Shown here: piece by piece, positions 11,901 to 25,600 of the stretch
How the letters are laid out: the number at the start of each line of letters is the position of its first letter
Position numbering within the stretch: the stretch's first letter is position 1
Source of the DNA: Rugalucina vietnamica
Lineage: Eukaryota > Mollusca > Bivalvia > Lucinida > Lucinidae
Length of the DNA: 64,000 nucleotides
NCBI GenBank assembly: GCA_964017185.1
Contig: OZ024874.1
Span: 14,069,957-14,133,956, forward strand
Reading direction: 5' to 3'
Program-made: the position numbers and the translations under genes
The notes under the pieces: generated by a model
What the model saw: only the letters and a program-made list of their open reading frames with translations
Told to the model about the DNA's origin: nothing
The model's database searches: none

Positions 11901-14900
11901 GATAAGATTGATGAATTGGCTAAATTTTATTGAAAAGACTTGACATAATTATACAATTGTGTATCATACCAAAAGGGTTCAGAACAATTTTAATGCTATA
12001 TCAAGGTATTCATGTAATGACAATAATTGTCAGTGTTGTACTGGTGAGATCAGATACAGTGTTTGTTTGGTCGAAATATTTTAAATTGGATGGTGAGATG
12101 TTGGTATAAATGAAGATGAACATGTTTGAAGTGCCACTATAAACCAAAATGGTGTACTGCACATGGTTAGTGCTACTAACTCACAGGACAGTGATCCTGT
12201 TATATTTTCAGGGCCCTGATGTATGGACGACAGTTTCAGTGGTAGTCAAGCGCGCCCTACCACTGGTTTAGGCCTATGAGTTACATCGGTGCTCTCTGAT
12301 GAGATGTTACTATGGGATATCACAGACCGTGGTCCCTCACCCGTAGCGTTGGTACCAATGTGGTGGATGAGAAAACTCCAAAAATTAGAAATGTTTACTG
12401 TCGGTCCCTCTATTTGTTCCTGCCTATGAGCAAATGATATTAATTGGTTAGAACTGTTTGAAGATGAGCCTTTGCTCGAGAATTTGTTTGAAACTGAGCG
12501 AGGACAGGATATCAGTGAAGGTTCTTACAAAATCTTCTCTGAGCCTTGAAGAGAGATGGGTCAGAAGTGTTGGAATGTTGATCGTGCTGGCATGATTCAA
12601 CAAGGGAAACTACTCATGGGGACAAATGGATCCAAGTCCTGGTGAGAGTTACCTGTATAACTGAGATTTCAAACATAGGCTTCTCAGGTTCTCTTCAATC
12701 TAGTATCTGTGGCAATGGTGATGGTATAGCTAGCTGTAGCTGTAATAAAAGAATAGAGAATTACAAGTTTGGACAATAGTTTGTCCAAGATATGCTCTCA
12801 TAAATGAGACGGTCGACCATAATGATACAGTGACTTATAGAAATTCCTGTATGGAATATTTTGAGCAAGCAGATGGTGAAACACTATATCTTCTTGTATA
12901 GCTGAAGAGAGTTGGAATCAGAACGGACAGGAATAAAGCTGATATAGCAAGTAACCAACCTAGCTTGCTCTATTGAATAAAGTAACATTCAAAGGAGATT
13001 ACTTGCCATTATTTGCAAATGATTGCCATTGAAATTTGAAGAAGCAACAAAACAAAAAGATGAATTTGTTTTGATTGAAAAGCCTGTGTTTATTGACTAC
13101 ATGAATAGGATTCCAACATACAAATATTCATGTTTATGACATTCATTGGCATATCCAGTTAACATAACATTAACTGTATTTCACTCAGGTCATATACAAT
13201 GACATGTGAGGTTTATACCAAGATGTGTTGGGTAATTTACTGATGTCAGATATTGTTTGCGAATGTTTTCTATCTTTCCTGTACTTCCCCTACAGCAGAT
13301 AGAACAAAGTTGCCTATAAAAGTAGAAGTAGAAGAAGAAGTAGAAAAGAAGAAGAAGGAATGAGAAAGGAAGGAAAAAGACTGAGAGATATAAATTATCA
13401 TTACTGTTATTGTTCTATATTCAATGATGATGTTGAAGATGTTATCTGTCGGAACAATTTCAAAGGTGAGCAACTTTTGAGATTAAGCAGACTGAAGAAC
13501 TACAAATTTAACTCTTATATGAGGTTGTGGTAATGAAGATGACATATTATACTTTCATGTTTGAGTGAGCCTGGCTCTGTGTGAGCTGATGACTGGTCTG
13601 GCTCATCCCAATGAACTGTGGGTGGAGGCACATACTTCACATCTAACTTCAATGGGAACCCTGAAACAAATGTTTCAACTTGAGAAAGGTTATTTCATGT
13701 AACCATTGCTGAAATCTGATACTCTAGATACAGTTTTATGCATGTTCAGGAGGATGTTAAGTAATTTTGAGGTTCAGGGGGATGTTATGTAATTTTGAGG
13801 CCAGAAGAAAAAAATATGCCACAACTGTATAGAAGCTTAGCTTTGTTGCTGTGATTTCTATACATGGTTTTGTAATCTGAAAATCTCCATGAATTGACAA
13901 CAAAAGTTATGGTGCAGCTTATGTACAATGATTGTGTGTTTACCCTATAGCTCACACTGAAGTATCTGCCTGCATGGTGTCCTATGAGATTGATCACTTT
14001 GCCAACATCTGAAGCCTTGTATCTTCTGTTAACCTTTAACTTACTTACGATGTTTATAATGCACATCTCCGTCTGGATGGCGACAACTCTGAGCCTTCTG
14101 GACTGTTTATGCATAACACCTGGATAGAAGTACCTATAAAACAAAGAAGCTGGAGGTTGGATGATGGGAGGAGCCCGGTTTGCCCCAATCCTGGGCTGTA
14201 AAAGCGTCCGGTAGCCCTAGATGACAACAAGTACTACCCGCAGAATGATGCCAGATGTACAGACAAGATTCGCGTTTGAAATTTATTCGCGCTTAATCAA
14301 AATACTGAAATTTCTATCTAATAATTTAATCGCGTACAAATAATCTGATGGAGACAGGAACTATGGACAATCTACACTATCTACAGAGATGACAATACTG
14401 CAATTTAGTTTAAGTTAGTTAGTTTAAGATAATTTAGATGTTAAGTGTATGCAAAATAATTTGTATTTCAAATTTTGATTAGGAAACCTGATGTACATTT
14501 GTTTTTCACTCCTAAGATTAAATAATTTTATACCTTTAAGGCTTTTTGAACATGTTTTTAGCTTAAAAGTTACACTTACTAATAACAATGTAACTAACCG
14601 TAATTACTACCCGAGTAGGTATCCACATATGCATAGTCTGTCTGGATTGGTTGTCTCAATTCCTTGGAATCTATAAAATATTTAGTTAAAATTTTGTCTT
14701 AGAGAAAAACTTAAAATTCAATTTTTAATTCTTAAAAGTATCATGGAAATGTCTATATTTTTGTAATATAATGTGTCAAATGAATTTCATATCATTACAC
14801 TAAACTATGTCATTGTACATGTCTGTAACAGAAACCTGTTTTGGATCTTAAGAGCAGATAAGACACAAAACCATGATGTAGATTGATAAAACATCAGTTA

Positions 14901-17900
14901 CAGATAAAACAAATGTTGTTTAGGAAGGAACAATTGCTATTAATCTGTACTTAAATTGTTCCAATTGGCCTGAAGTAGATTTTATTTTGATGTGACTGTG
15001 TCAGTTTTTAAAAGTGTAATATGTCAACTTTCTGTTTTGCTGAAGTAGTGACTATATTAAGTCATTGTATTGTATAGATCTAGTAGTTTATTTTAAGTCA
15101 ACGCCTTTAACATGTAAATCATTTTGACCATTGTGTCAGGGGCAGTAACTTTTGATTTTGTGTTACTGTCAAAGATCTGTATCTTTTCTTACTTAGCACT
15201 ATTGTAAAGAAATGGTTAATGCTCACATATAGCCAAGTGCTATTTGCTCTGATACTTAATTTTATTATGTGTTTTTCATTTATTGATTGTCAAATGACTT
15301 AATGTGAAGCATTTGGGATCTTTTGCTTCTATTATCCTCATTCAAACTAGTAGTGAACTGTTTGAGTCACAATAATAATTTTCATGACAGTTAAATTGTG
15401 GGAATGAGTGGATGATGGTATGAAAAATTTAAATTTGTCTTAAGATATTTAAACACATGACTTGGGGACTGAGTGCTATAGTTTGTTCTTGTATAGTATG
15501 TATAGTATTGATGATTTTTATTATGCATGCTGAGTAAATGATTGCAATTTATTGTTTCATTATGGTCTGATTAAATTTAACATACATGTACCTCCTGGTG
15601 AAATTTACCTGTTCTGAACCTCTGTGTCCATGCAGTGAGGTGTCATCTGAGTAGGCATATAGAGCTGGCAGATGTCAATGTACAAATTGCAATCATATGC
15701 GCTCATCATGCCTCCTGGATCTGTAAAAATGATTTATGTTAAAATGAATAATCATATGTATTAGAGCAATTTCTTGTATAAGTATTAAACAAAAATAACA
15801 AGTTCAATTTAATAATGAGCTTTTGAAGATACTGTACCATTGTATGGAAAGTCAGTCTGTGTATGCAAAGAACATTTATATGTTGCTTCATAAATTTATT
15901 TGTCGGATTTGTATGATCAAATAGTATGCAAATAAGTATAGAAAATTTTGAAAATGTTTTAGATTGTTGCTGTATATGTTAATTGTTGGTGTGCTGACTA
16001 CTAATCTCACTTGGAACCAATGTCTTAGTATTTTCGAGACAAATGGCATGAGTGTTTGTATGGGTCTATTAATTGGTTGGTCAACCATGCATTCTAGCTT
16101 CTGTCTTGTTGTTTCCGAATGATATTATCATGCCATTTTATTAGTTGTAGACTAACTAGAGTTTTGTTGTGTCATGGCAAGATTGATAAGCCTTAGAGAA
16201 ATGACTAAGGTCATCTTCTGTGAGATTTATCTAGACTTTACATATTCCAGGTGGGATGAGAGATGAACCAATCATATTTCTAATTGTTGATGAATGTATG
16301 CTTTGTATTAATGATTCTGAATGTAATAATGATTCATTATTGAATTCTATTATAAATCTGAATGCAAAAATGTGTAATTTACTAGTATTTAATACTGTCG
16401 TTGTAAAATGCAAAATACGTACAATGCCTTCAAATGAATCTAGTCAATACATGCTTTAGTTTAATCTTGTAAATTTGTATTGTCTCATTCCAAAGTGGTA
16501 TAATATTGTTGTGTCTGTTGTAGTAATTGCACACACTTTAATGGCTTAAATGACAATATACAGTTTTAATTTTAAGATCATTTTGTGACAGAACTTATCA
16601 CAAGTTATCATATATAACAATAGATATGACACTGAGACTTTTTCCAAGTTTAATGAGAATTAGTTTTAAACATTGGTATGTGTATTAAGTTACTGTGAAT
16701 GATTGAATGTAAAAGTAACAGCCATATTAGCCTACTGCACATCTGAATCTTCAAAATTTCATCAGAAATGTAAAATTTTTGATTATGTACTTACGTGTCG
16801 CTCTTCATGGGGACCATGTCCTGTGGGAGAGGGGGCTAATGTTACGGAACTAGCCTCAGCCAGGCTACTGTCTGTTACTTTCTTAGTTTTTCAACACGAA
16901 AATAGGTTCATGTCGGACGATCGTATTTGGAATAGGCTGCGCCAACTTTGACGTCTAAATTAACCATCTTATACGAGTCACTAAGCGTTCTCCGGGTGTG
17001 ATGTGTTAGAATTACCTGTAAATATGATAATCTGACCCTATTTTAGTGGTTTGATGCCGTCGTTTCGCTGTAATTTGTTCATTTTATTGCAATTCGTCCG
17101 TTGTTTATTCACCTTTGATCATTCGGTATCACTCGGCTTTTTCCGGCAATGGTGAAAGTCGTTTCGCGCCACACCATTGCTGCACGCGCTATCGTTCCGC
17201 GACTATATAAGTAGCGTCACACCAGCGGAACGTCATTAGTGTGTCTCGACACTAATCAGAACACATCTTGTTCAAGAGCTTGAAATAGCTCTGGCACCTG
17301 TCACCATGCCGGGCAGGGGCTGCTTTAGACCTTTCTAGGTCATTTGCTCACCATCTGCACCATCATTGGTGACATGCACCATTGATGGTGATCTGCACCA
17401 TTGATGGTGATCTGCACCATTGATGCTTACATTACTTGCACCATCAATGGTGATGTTTACTATATAGAATTCTGAGACTTAGGCCAAGTTGGCACCATCC
17501 TGTTAGTTATATTCTAAGATATTCTTGTTCATTTCTGGAGATGGCCATTCACTGCATCCTTTTGGTGTACTACTAGACATATCGGCTTGGAGTTGCTACA
17601 ACACCATTGGCCTACCTTGCCAATGGTGCATTCCCAAACCATATAGATTGCTACCATTTATTACATACACCATAGTTGGTGCAGTTGAACACTCAAAGGG
17701 ACTCAATCATATTGGTTGGTGCACACCATCGTTTGTGCACTTAGTTATACAACCATCAAATACTATCATCCATCCTTGTTGGTGCACACCATCGTTGGTG
17801 CACCTTAGCGAATAACAATCGCACCATCCCTCACACCATCGTTGGTGCACACCATCGTTGGTGCATTTTAGTAAATCATAAATTAACATACCCTTCGTAC

Positions 17901-20900
17901 TTGTGCACACCATTGTTGGTGTGTATTAGTTATCAGAAATCATACTCTTTTATTGAGTACACCATCATTGGTGATCCACACCATTAACATTATCTTATTT
18001 ATAGCTTTGCCCCATTGACTCCCCATTAACACACTAGCTTACCACACCATTGATCGATCTTACCAATTGGTGCATCTATCACACCATTGCATCTAGTTCT
18101 CATATAGGTGCTTTTATCACCATTGGTGTATAGCACCATTGTTGCAAATCATCTTACGTATACTTGCCACACCATTGGTTATTCTTACCATTGGTGCACT
18201 GTATTAATGCCTATTGGTGCACTCTCATAACATAAGCAAATCATCAGAGGGGCAGTTTGAGGTCATCTCTTATATTTCTTAGTCTTTAATCTATAACTTT
18301 GACAGTATCAATGTAAGGGCCAGCACATCTACAGTAGTTTGTATGTTTTAGTAATCTCTTACTAGATTATAGTAGATTATCTTAATAGAGGCTAGGTGGA
18401 AACTAAACCAGTTTTCCTTATTCTTTAAAACCCTTATTACAAGCATTGATGCCAGTCCAGGTCGAATCCACAAACTTGTAACACCACCTTAAATCCTGAC
18501 TATTATTCGCCTCGGCGAGGTGGTCCCGTTACAATATCGTGACTGTAACAAGCTGATTGGCAGTTATCCACACATACAATTTACATACATGAGTTCAAAT
18601 CTGGTTTAAGGGCATGTATAAGATACCGCTCTTTTTCATCTCTTAATGATGCATTATTATTCAGTACCTTATAAATTGGAAACACTTTGAACTTGTCATT
18701 TGCCAATTATGAAAATGCTCATTTCTTAGGGTTTGTTGTCTATGCAATGTCATACGCTTACGCAATTCATTGCTGGTCTGTCCTATATAAAAACTATTAC
18801 AATTATCACACACAAGTGCATATATCACATTTTTAGTGTCACAGTTCATGTTATGTTTAACTGTAAAAGTTTTTCCATTACCAAAAGTATATGACTGGCC
18901 TTCGATAATAATTTGACATGTTTTACATCTACTTTTACCACACTTTTCCACGCATGCTTTTGTTTCTGTATAATCAAATTTTGAAGCAGAAAGAATTTGT
19001 TTTAAATTTTTCGGCTGTCTTTTACTATTGATTATAGGCTTTTTGGCTAATACATTTATCATTTTGTCACTATTGTGTAAAAATAACTGTTCACATGCCC
19101 TCACGACTGGAAAAATGTTTGTATTTCGCGGATTGAACGTTGTTACACATGGTATAACTTCCCCCTTGCGTTCTTATTTTCGATTGTCCCCTTTTATCGG
19201 TCCTTTCTCAATCGCTCGCGAAATGCCATTTCTTATTAGCTCCTCTGGATAACCTTGTTTTCTAAGGTATGTGGAAAGTTCTTCAAGTCGCTGTCCCTGT
19301 AATGTTTTATCGGTTACAATTGTCACCACACGCGATGCAAAACTAAACGGGATATTCACCTTTGTATGTCTAGGATGACATGAATGAAAATTTAAGTAAT
19401 TGTGCGTGTCCGTTGGTTTACTGTAGATGTCACATGTGATTTTATTTTCTGATAATTTAACTAAAACATCCAGAAATGGAATACCTATCGTACTTGAATC
19501 CATTGTAAAGTTTATATCCTTGTGTAAATTGTTTAGATCCCGAAAGAAATCATCAATATCTACGTTGTTGTTCCAAATGATGAAACAATCATCAAGAAAC
19601 CACTTCCAGTCATTCCTCAGCGTAGTTGAGAACTCTTGGCCGTATTTCTCCGCAGTGCGTTCATACAGTGTTTCTTCTAAAAACCCAAGAACCAATGTGG
19701 CCAGCGTCGGAGCTACCTTGGTCCCCATGCTAATGCCTTTCGTCTGTAAGTAGTGAGTTCCATCGAAATAAAACACGTTCCTCGTAAGAATAATTTCTAG
19801 TGATTTTAAGATAAAATCTATATTAAAGCGTGAGTCAACCACATCTTTTGCTTTATCCAACCAATAGTTTATTGCAGTAATACCCAGATCATGCGGTATG
19901 TTCGTGTATAAACTTACAACATCGAATGTTATGAGTTTTGAATTCGGTTTTACTTCAGACGGTAAATGATTGAGAAAATCAATGTCATCTCTAACAAAAC
20001 TGGAAACTTCCTGGCAGAGCGGGTTAAGAAGGATGTCTAAAAAATGGCTCAGTCTCTGTGTGCTGCTATTCGGTCCACCCACTATAGGTCTAAACTTTAA
20101 ATCTTCAGGTCTGCGAATCACGATGTATTCACTGTTCTGTTGAGCAATAGCATTCGCGATAATTATACTTTTATGGACTTTGGGCAATCCATAAAAATTG
20201 CTTGTTGCGTGGTCGAAATTAATGAGATAGTCTTTTTCTTCGTCATGTAATCCGCTTCCATGTTGATCAATTAATTTATTTATTAATTTTCTGGTGTAAC
20301 TGTCTGCACTACTTTCTATTTCCTCATAATACTCTTTATCTGAGAGCATTTGTAAAATTTTGTCTCTATAGTAATCGCTGTCCATGCAAACTACTGCTCC
20401 ACCCTTATCCGCTTCTTTAATGATAATTGATTTGTCATTTTGCAATGATTGTATCGCGTTTCTTTCACGACTAGTTAAGTTACTTTTTACATTATTATTT
20501 TGCTCAAGAGGATAGTCATGCAACGTTTGTATTGTTTCTTCAAGGAACTTATCATCACTCTTAGGGGGTTGCCAACCTTTTTTATTTCGAACTAATGGGA
20601 TATCTTCATTTTCCTCATCATCACCATCAGAATAAAACCGTTTGCTTAATCATAATTTGCGACAGAATTCATTTATATCGGTCTGTAATTCTGAAGTATT
20701 ACTTTTAGGAGTGGGCGTGAATTTAAGTCCTTTTTTAAGTAACTCTATTTCATCCTGAGAAAGTATCCTACTCGAAAGATTTATGACTTTAGGGTGGATT
20801 TTTTCAGGGCCATTATTTACATTATTTCTTTCGGGGTCGTTTCCTCGTTCACTATTATCGGGTCATCTAGTTGATTTTGTTCCGGTGCTAATATTTCTGC

Positions 20901-21290
20901 GTTTCCTGAGATTATTTATTTTCTTTTGGCTCAGGTTACGACACAAACCTACATCTTTTGACTCAATGATTAACTAATGAAGTAACACTACTATACAGTG
21001 GAAACAAGGGACACTATATAGCTATTCAGCTTGATGCGTACCCATATGAATGTTTTCCTGTTATAAAATATTTCTATAAACAATTATAAAATACTAAAAA
21101 ACGTTACGTTATTAATTTTCGCGCGTTGACGCCAGAAATAGTATTACTGACGTCGTAACGTAAATAACATTGCTTGAAAATTCCAAGATGGATGAAACCG
21201 GTAGAAATAAATGAAAAGAAAGTTCCAGTGTGTCTTTTTTGACTTTTGAATTATATTAATACCCGGGTCATGGACTTAAATTAATACCAA

Positions 21291-21361
<71 letters not shown>

Positions 21362-21410
21362 AAACAGAATTAGCGTACAAAAATATGTATATATATGTAT
21401 ATATGTATAC

Positions 21411-21479
<69 letters not shown>

Positions 21480-22664
21480 TTGGTATTAATTTAAGTCCAT
21501 GACCCGGGTATTAATATAATTCAAAAGTCAAAAAAGACACACTGGAACTTTCTTTTCATTTATTGCTACCGGTTTCATCCCTTCAACAAGACAACTACCC
21601 GTCTCTGCACATGTAGATCGTTGTTGTTCTACTGATCCTAAATATTCTATTTTTCCTTTCTATAAATTTCACGTCAATGATATTTCAGCTAGGTTGTCGA
21701 AAGAAAAATATTTCTTAAATATATTCAACCCTAAACTTAACAGAACTTGATAATGTCATGAACGTTGCGACGTTTTACGTCGCGTTATTATGTGTAAACG
21801 TTACTAACGTTGCTATGTTACTATATTAAATCTGCCTGATTAGTATAACGAAACCGGTTGCGGTAATTAAATAATGTAAAAATTCAGATGTCATTATTTT
21901 TTTGATATATATAAAAAACAACAAGTCCTTGTGTCGGCAATGATAGGAAGAAAGAATGAAATGAAGCAACAGCAACAATTTATTTCAGTCCTGTAGCGCT
22001 TTCACTTTACATCTCTTCAGCAGGAACGTGGCCATATTGTTTTGGCGTTACTAAAATTCAAATTCATAACGTCCCGACGTTATCTTTTACGGGAAATATA
22101 GATTAAAGGTTTGACGTCGCGGCAAAAACGTCAAAACTAAAATACAAGATATTTTTCATGCTCAACCCAGTAGAACCCGAAACCAATTCCGTGTGTATGA
22201 CCTGAACCAATTGATATATTAGAATGCTATTATGAAAGTATTCATAAGTAGCAAAATGTCTTGTTCTACCATGATGAGCACGAAAAAGGTTTAATAACCA
22301 TGTGTTTCTTTGTATAAACACTTAATTCATAAAACTAAACATATACGCTAACAGTGCGTAATTACATGATTCTGGGAAACCAGCACTGAGTGTTTCATTG
22401 TGAAAATTCAAATAAGCACAAAAGTTAACCAGCCAATTGACAGTCACGAAAATTAAACCCAACATTAGTCGCACAATGCAGAGAACACAGACTAAATGGA
22501 ATATGACCATTTAAGACACAACCATGCACACAACGAATTGCGATAATTTTCAACTGATTTCCTGCGAGTTGTACATGTATGCACAACTCACATGAAACTA
22601 GCAACTATCGCTGTTCCAAACTAGGATTCATAAGACGGCAAACACATGTATACTTTAAATAATA

Positions 22665-22697
<33 letters not shown>

Positions 22698-25600
22698 TTC
22701 GACAGCAATACTTGTATTGCGGTACCAGCGAGCGTTCCGGGTTTTATGAATAAAGACTGAATTTATGGGTAGTTCCCCTTGAAATTAGAAAAAAAAAAAC
22801 ATCTTTTTCATATTCATTAGAATAATCTGCAGTTGATATTGAATTTAAGATTAATAATATGAAATATAAATCAAATAACTTTAACATTAAATCCCACTTT
22901 ACTCAATAACTACAACAATATTTGAGATATTACGTTTAAAAGGAAATAATTAAGAATTTGAAAGACACTCGATACATTCCATAAATTCCTCATACATAAA
23001 GATTATGGCGATTATCATGTTAAAAGATATTGAAATTTACGTCCTACTAAACCATTGTTTATGTAAAACATTACGGTAAAAGAACATTGATTCGTACAGA
23101 TCCAAAACGTCAAACATTGCAACAATATGGAGAATGACTTGGAAAGACTATAAGTTAATTACACCATCAAAAAGAACATAGCTCTGATATATACAGAATG
23201 TTCATAAAAGCATAGCCCTCCCCCGGGACCGGAGAGTTAGAAATGTGTGTTACAACATTTTGGGAATGCAAGTTTAAATATTGTGACTGTAACAAGCTGA
23301 TAGGCAGTTATCCACACATACAATTTACATACATGAGTTCAAATCTGGTTTTAAGGGCATGTATAAGATACCGCTCTTTTTCATCTCTTAATGATGCATT
23401 ATTATTCAGTACCTTATAAATTGGAAACACTTTGAACTTGTCATTTGCGCAATTATGAAAATGCTTATTTACTTTAAGCACTCTAAATTCATCTCTTATG
23501 GTTTGTTGTCTATGCAATGTCATACGCTTACGCAATTCATTGCAATTTCAGTCAAGGACCAAAAGTATTTCCACAAGGTTGGGAACTCCTTTGACTTACG
23601 TGTATTTTCATGGTAACAAGAAAAAGTATCGTGTGTCTCCTGGTCAACATATTTGCATGTTTTTGGTGTCATTTGAAGCTTAAATAAATAAAGCAATAAA
23701 CAAAGGTTATTTTGTGAAGTTCCAATGTTGCGTTTTCTATATCTAACAGTTTGAAATTTTAGGAAATTTTGAAAAAGTCACTTTCCCATTGACGTCAATG
23801 GTGACGTTACCGAAATATTGTCAAAATAAATATTGCATACTGTTTAAAAACATGTAGCTTTAAAACGCATGCACGGAATTGATTGAAAATACCTTGTTTA
23901 TTGTTTTATTCATTCACTTTTCAAATGACACCAAAATCATGAAAATATGTTGACCAAGAGAGACAGGATAATTTTTCTTGTAAACATAAAACTACATGTA
24001 AGTCTATGGAATTTCTGACGTTGTGGAAATACTTTTGGTCCTTGACTGTACATGGATCTTTTCATTACGAAAACTTGCCCATGCAATATACAGAGATTTT
24101 TGAGCTTTAAAAATGAAAAATTTTCAGCTGAAAAAAAATAATATTTTTTCTTGTTTTTGCTCAAAACATAAATCGAGGCGGTTCTAACGAGTACCCACAA
24201 TCTATGTTTTGGAGCAAAAATAAGAAAAATAGGTATACCCCTGCATACCCCAGTTTTGCTATATAAAAGTGGGGTTCAAGGGGGTATACATTAAACGGAC
24301 ATGTTTTCATGATGTCTAATTTTGCAGGTCATCAGTTGACAGTTCAGCAATTTCTCGACAAGTTACCTAAGTCGGTCATTAAAGAAGGCAAAATAATAGA
24401 CATCAGAAGCTCTGTGGGTGATACATTACAGGTAGGAATAGACTTTAACCAAGCAAGCTTGTGATGGAACCTCACATCCGGTATATTCCTCCTATAAAAA
24501 CTTGGTAATGAAAATATTTCTATAGCCATTCTTCATCTAATGCATAATGCAGATTCAAGATGATCAAATCAAATAAAATAGTTTATTACCCCAGATCACA
24601 ACATTTATGATAACAATAGGTGGCAGTTGAAAGTTAGTGCTGAAAGGAATGTTCGCTAGCATGAGTAATCTGACTCAATTGACTTACCCAGGAACAGCAT
24701 AGATAAATTAATGACCATCTCGATATGACCTTAGATGTTGACCAGTGACATAAATCGAGCAATCAAAACAAAATGAACATAACATTGCATTAGATTACCT
24801 TTGCAATGTACTGGTTTTTGTTCCACTGAAAAATGTCAATATTCAGATAAAAAGGTGATATTTTTACACAAAGGTAAAAAGATATTACAAGACTAGTCAA
24901 TGGCTTAGCCACTATGTCATGCGGGCTTTTAAATAAAATAGAATGGTTTGATCCTTTGGAAGCAGTGAAACATTCAAAGGGAGATAGTATGGACTATTCA
25001 GCGCAATTTCGGGTAATGAACCCCTTTTTTAAACTGGCGACGAAAGCCAGACTATAGTGCTGCAATTTCCAGAATTTATACAAGAAGTTTAAACGGGGTC
25101 AAGTAATTAAAACATTGCTTAGAAGTATGTTTCTAAACATGTTTGAACTCATACATGTATGATATCTATTAGGTACAGGTTATTTTAAATGGTGTTATGA
25201 TTACAGGGTGACAAAAAATCCAGTGGACCTGGAGGTGTTACCCTGGTGGAAACTGATGCTGTACTCGATATGAAAAAGAGGTGGGTACTACATTCAATAC
25301 ATACACTAACAAGATATGAGCCACGTCATGAGCAAACCAAATTTTTGCCTATGCAAAAACAAAGGCACAGATCAGCTGTGCAGTAACTGCACAGCTGATC
25401 ATGCCTTTGTTTTGGCTACACGGATAGTACAATTCCTCTTCTTCCTAAATCTGAAATTTCAAGCTCCTGACCATCTTCTGAGACTGTACAGGCTGGTTTG
25501 TGTCGGACAAGGTCGGAAATCCGGGAGACAGTTTTTCTCACGTCGCAGCTCATCTTTTAAAGCAGTGAAACATTCAAAGGGAGATAATATAATGTGAGAT

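Larger units (their letters stand above)
7277..18533 (+). mobile_element. LTR retrotransposon, Gypsy-like, gag-only, with near-identical LTRs
   Basis: Two LTRs of 1,694 bp each (7277-8970, 16840-18533) begin TGTTACGG and end CCGTTACA. A 4-bp target duplication ATAT flanks the element. A primer-binding site begins TGGTGTCC two bases after the 5' LTR, and a purine tract GGGAGAGGGGG lies just before the 3' LTR. The internal 7.9 kb holds a long gag frame and a short protease-like trace (IDTGAPSS near 11165). No RT, RNase H or integrase was recognised in the remaining 5.6 kb. LTR identity indicates a recent insertion; the lack of pol suggests movement with help from another element. It sits in the 3' part of a PLE inside a UBXN11 intron. 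Confidence 0.88.
5928..20700 (-). mobile_element. Penelope-like retroelement (PLE), copy 1, split by an LTR element
   Basis: Minus-strand element. RT and GIY-YIG coding sequence runs from about 20.7 kb down to 18.66 kb. Its 3' untranslated part continues 18,660-18,534, is interrupted by the LTR retrotransposon at 7277-18533, and resumes 7276-5928. The 3' end GAAGAAAGAATGAAATGAAG (as + strand) is shared with copy 2 at 21947. A hammerhead-ribozyme-like sequence lies about 40 bases from that end. The coding part carries a small number of breaks, about two or three, so it looks inactive. Penelope-like elements are known to combine an RT with a GIY-YIG endonuclease and often carry hammerhead motifs. 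Confidence 0.88.
24958..25587 (+). repeat. Short direct repeats, ~28 bp, 600 bp apart
   Basis: AGCAGTGAAACATTCAAAGG followed by GAGATARTAT occurs at 24960-24990 and again at 25560-25590, on either side of UBXN11 exon e and MITE copy 8. Confidence 0.75.

Noticed and set aside
13785-14144. 119-codon minus-strand frame inside the LTR element
   Set aside because: No pol or env motif; considered a chance frame in the non-coding interior.
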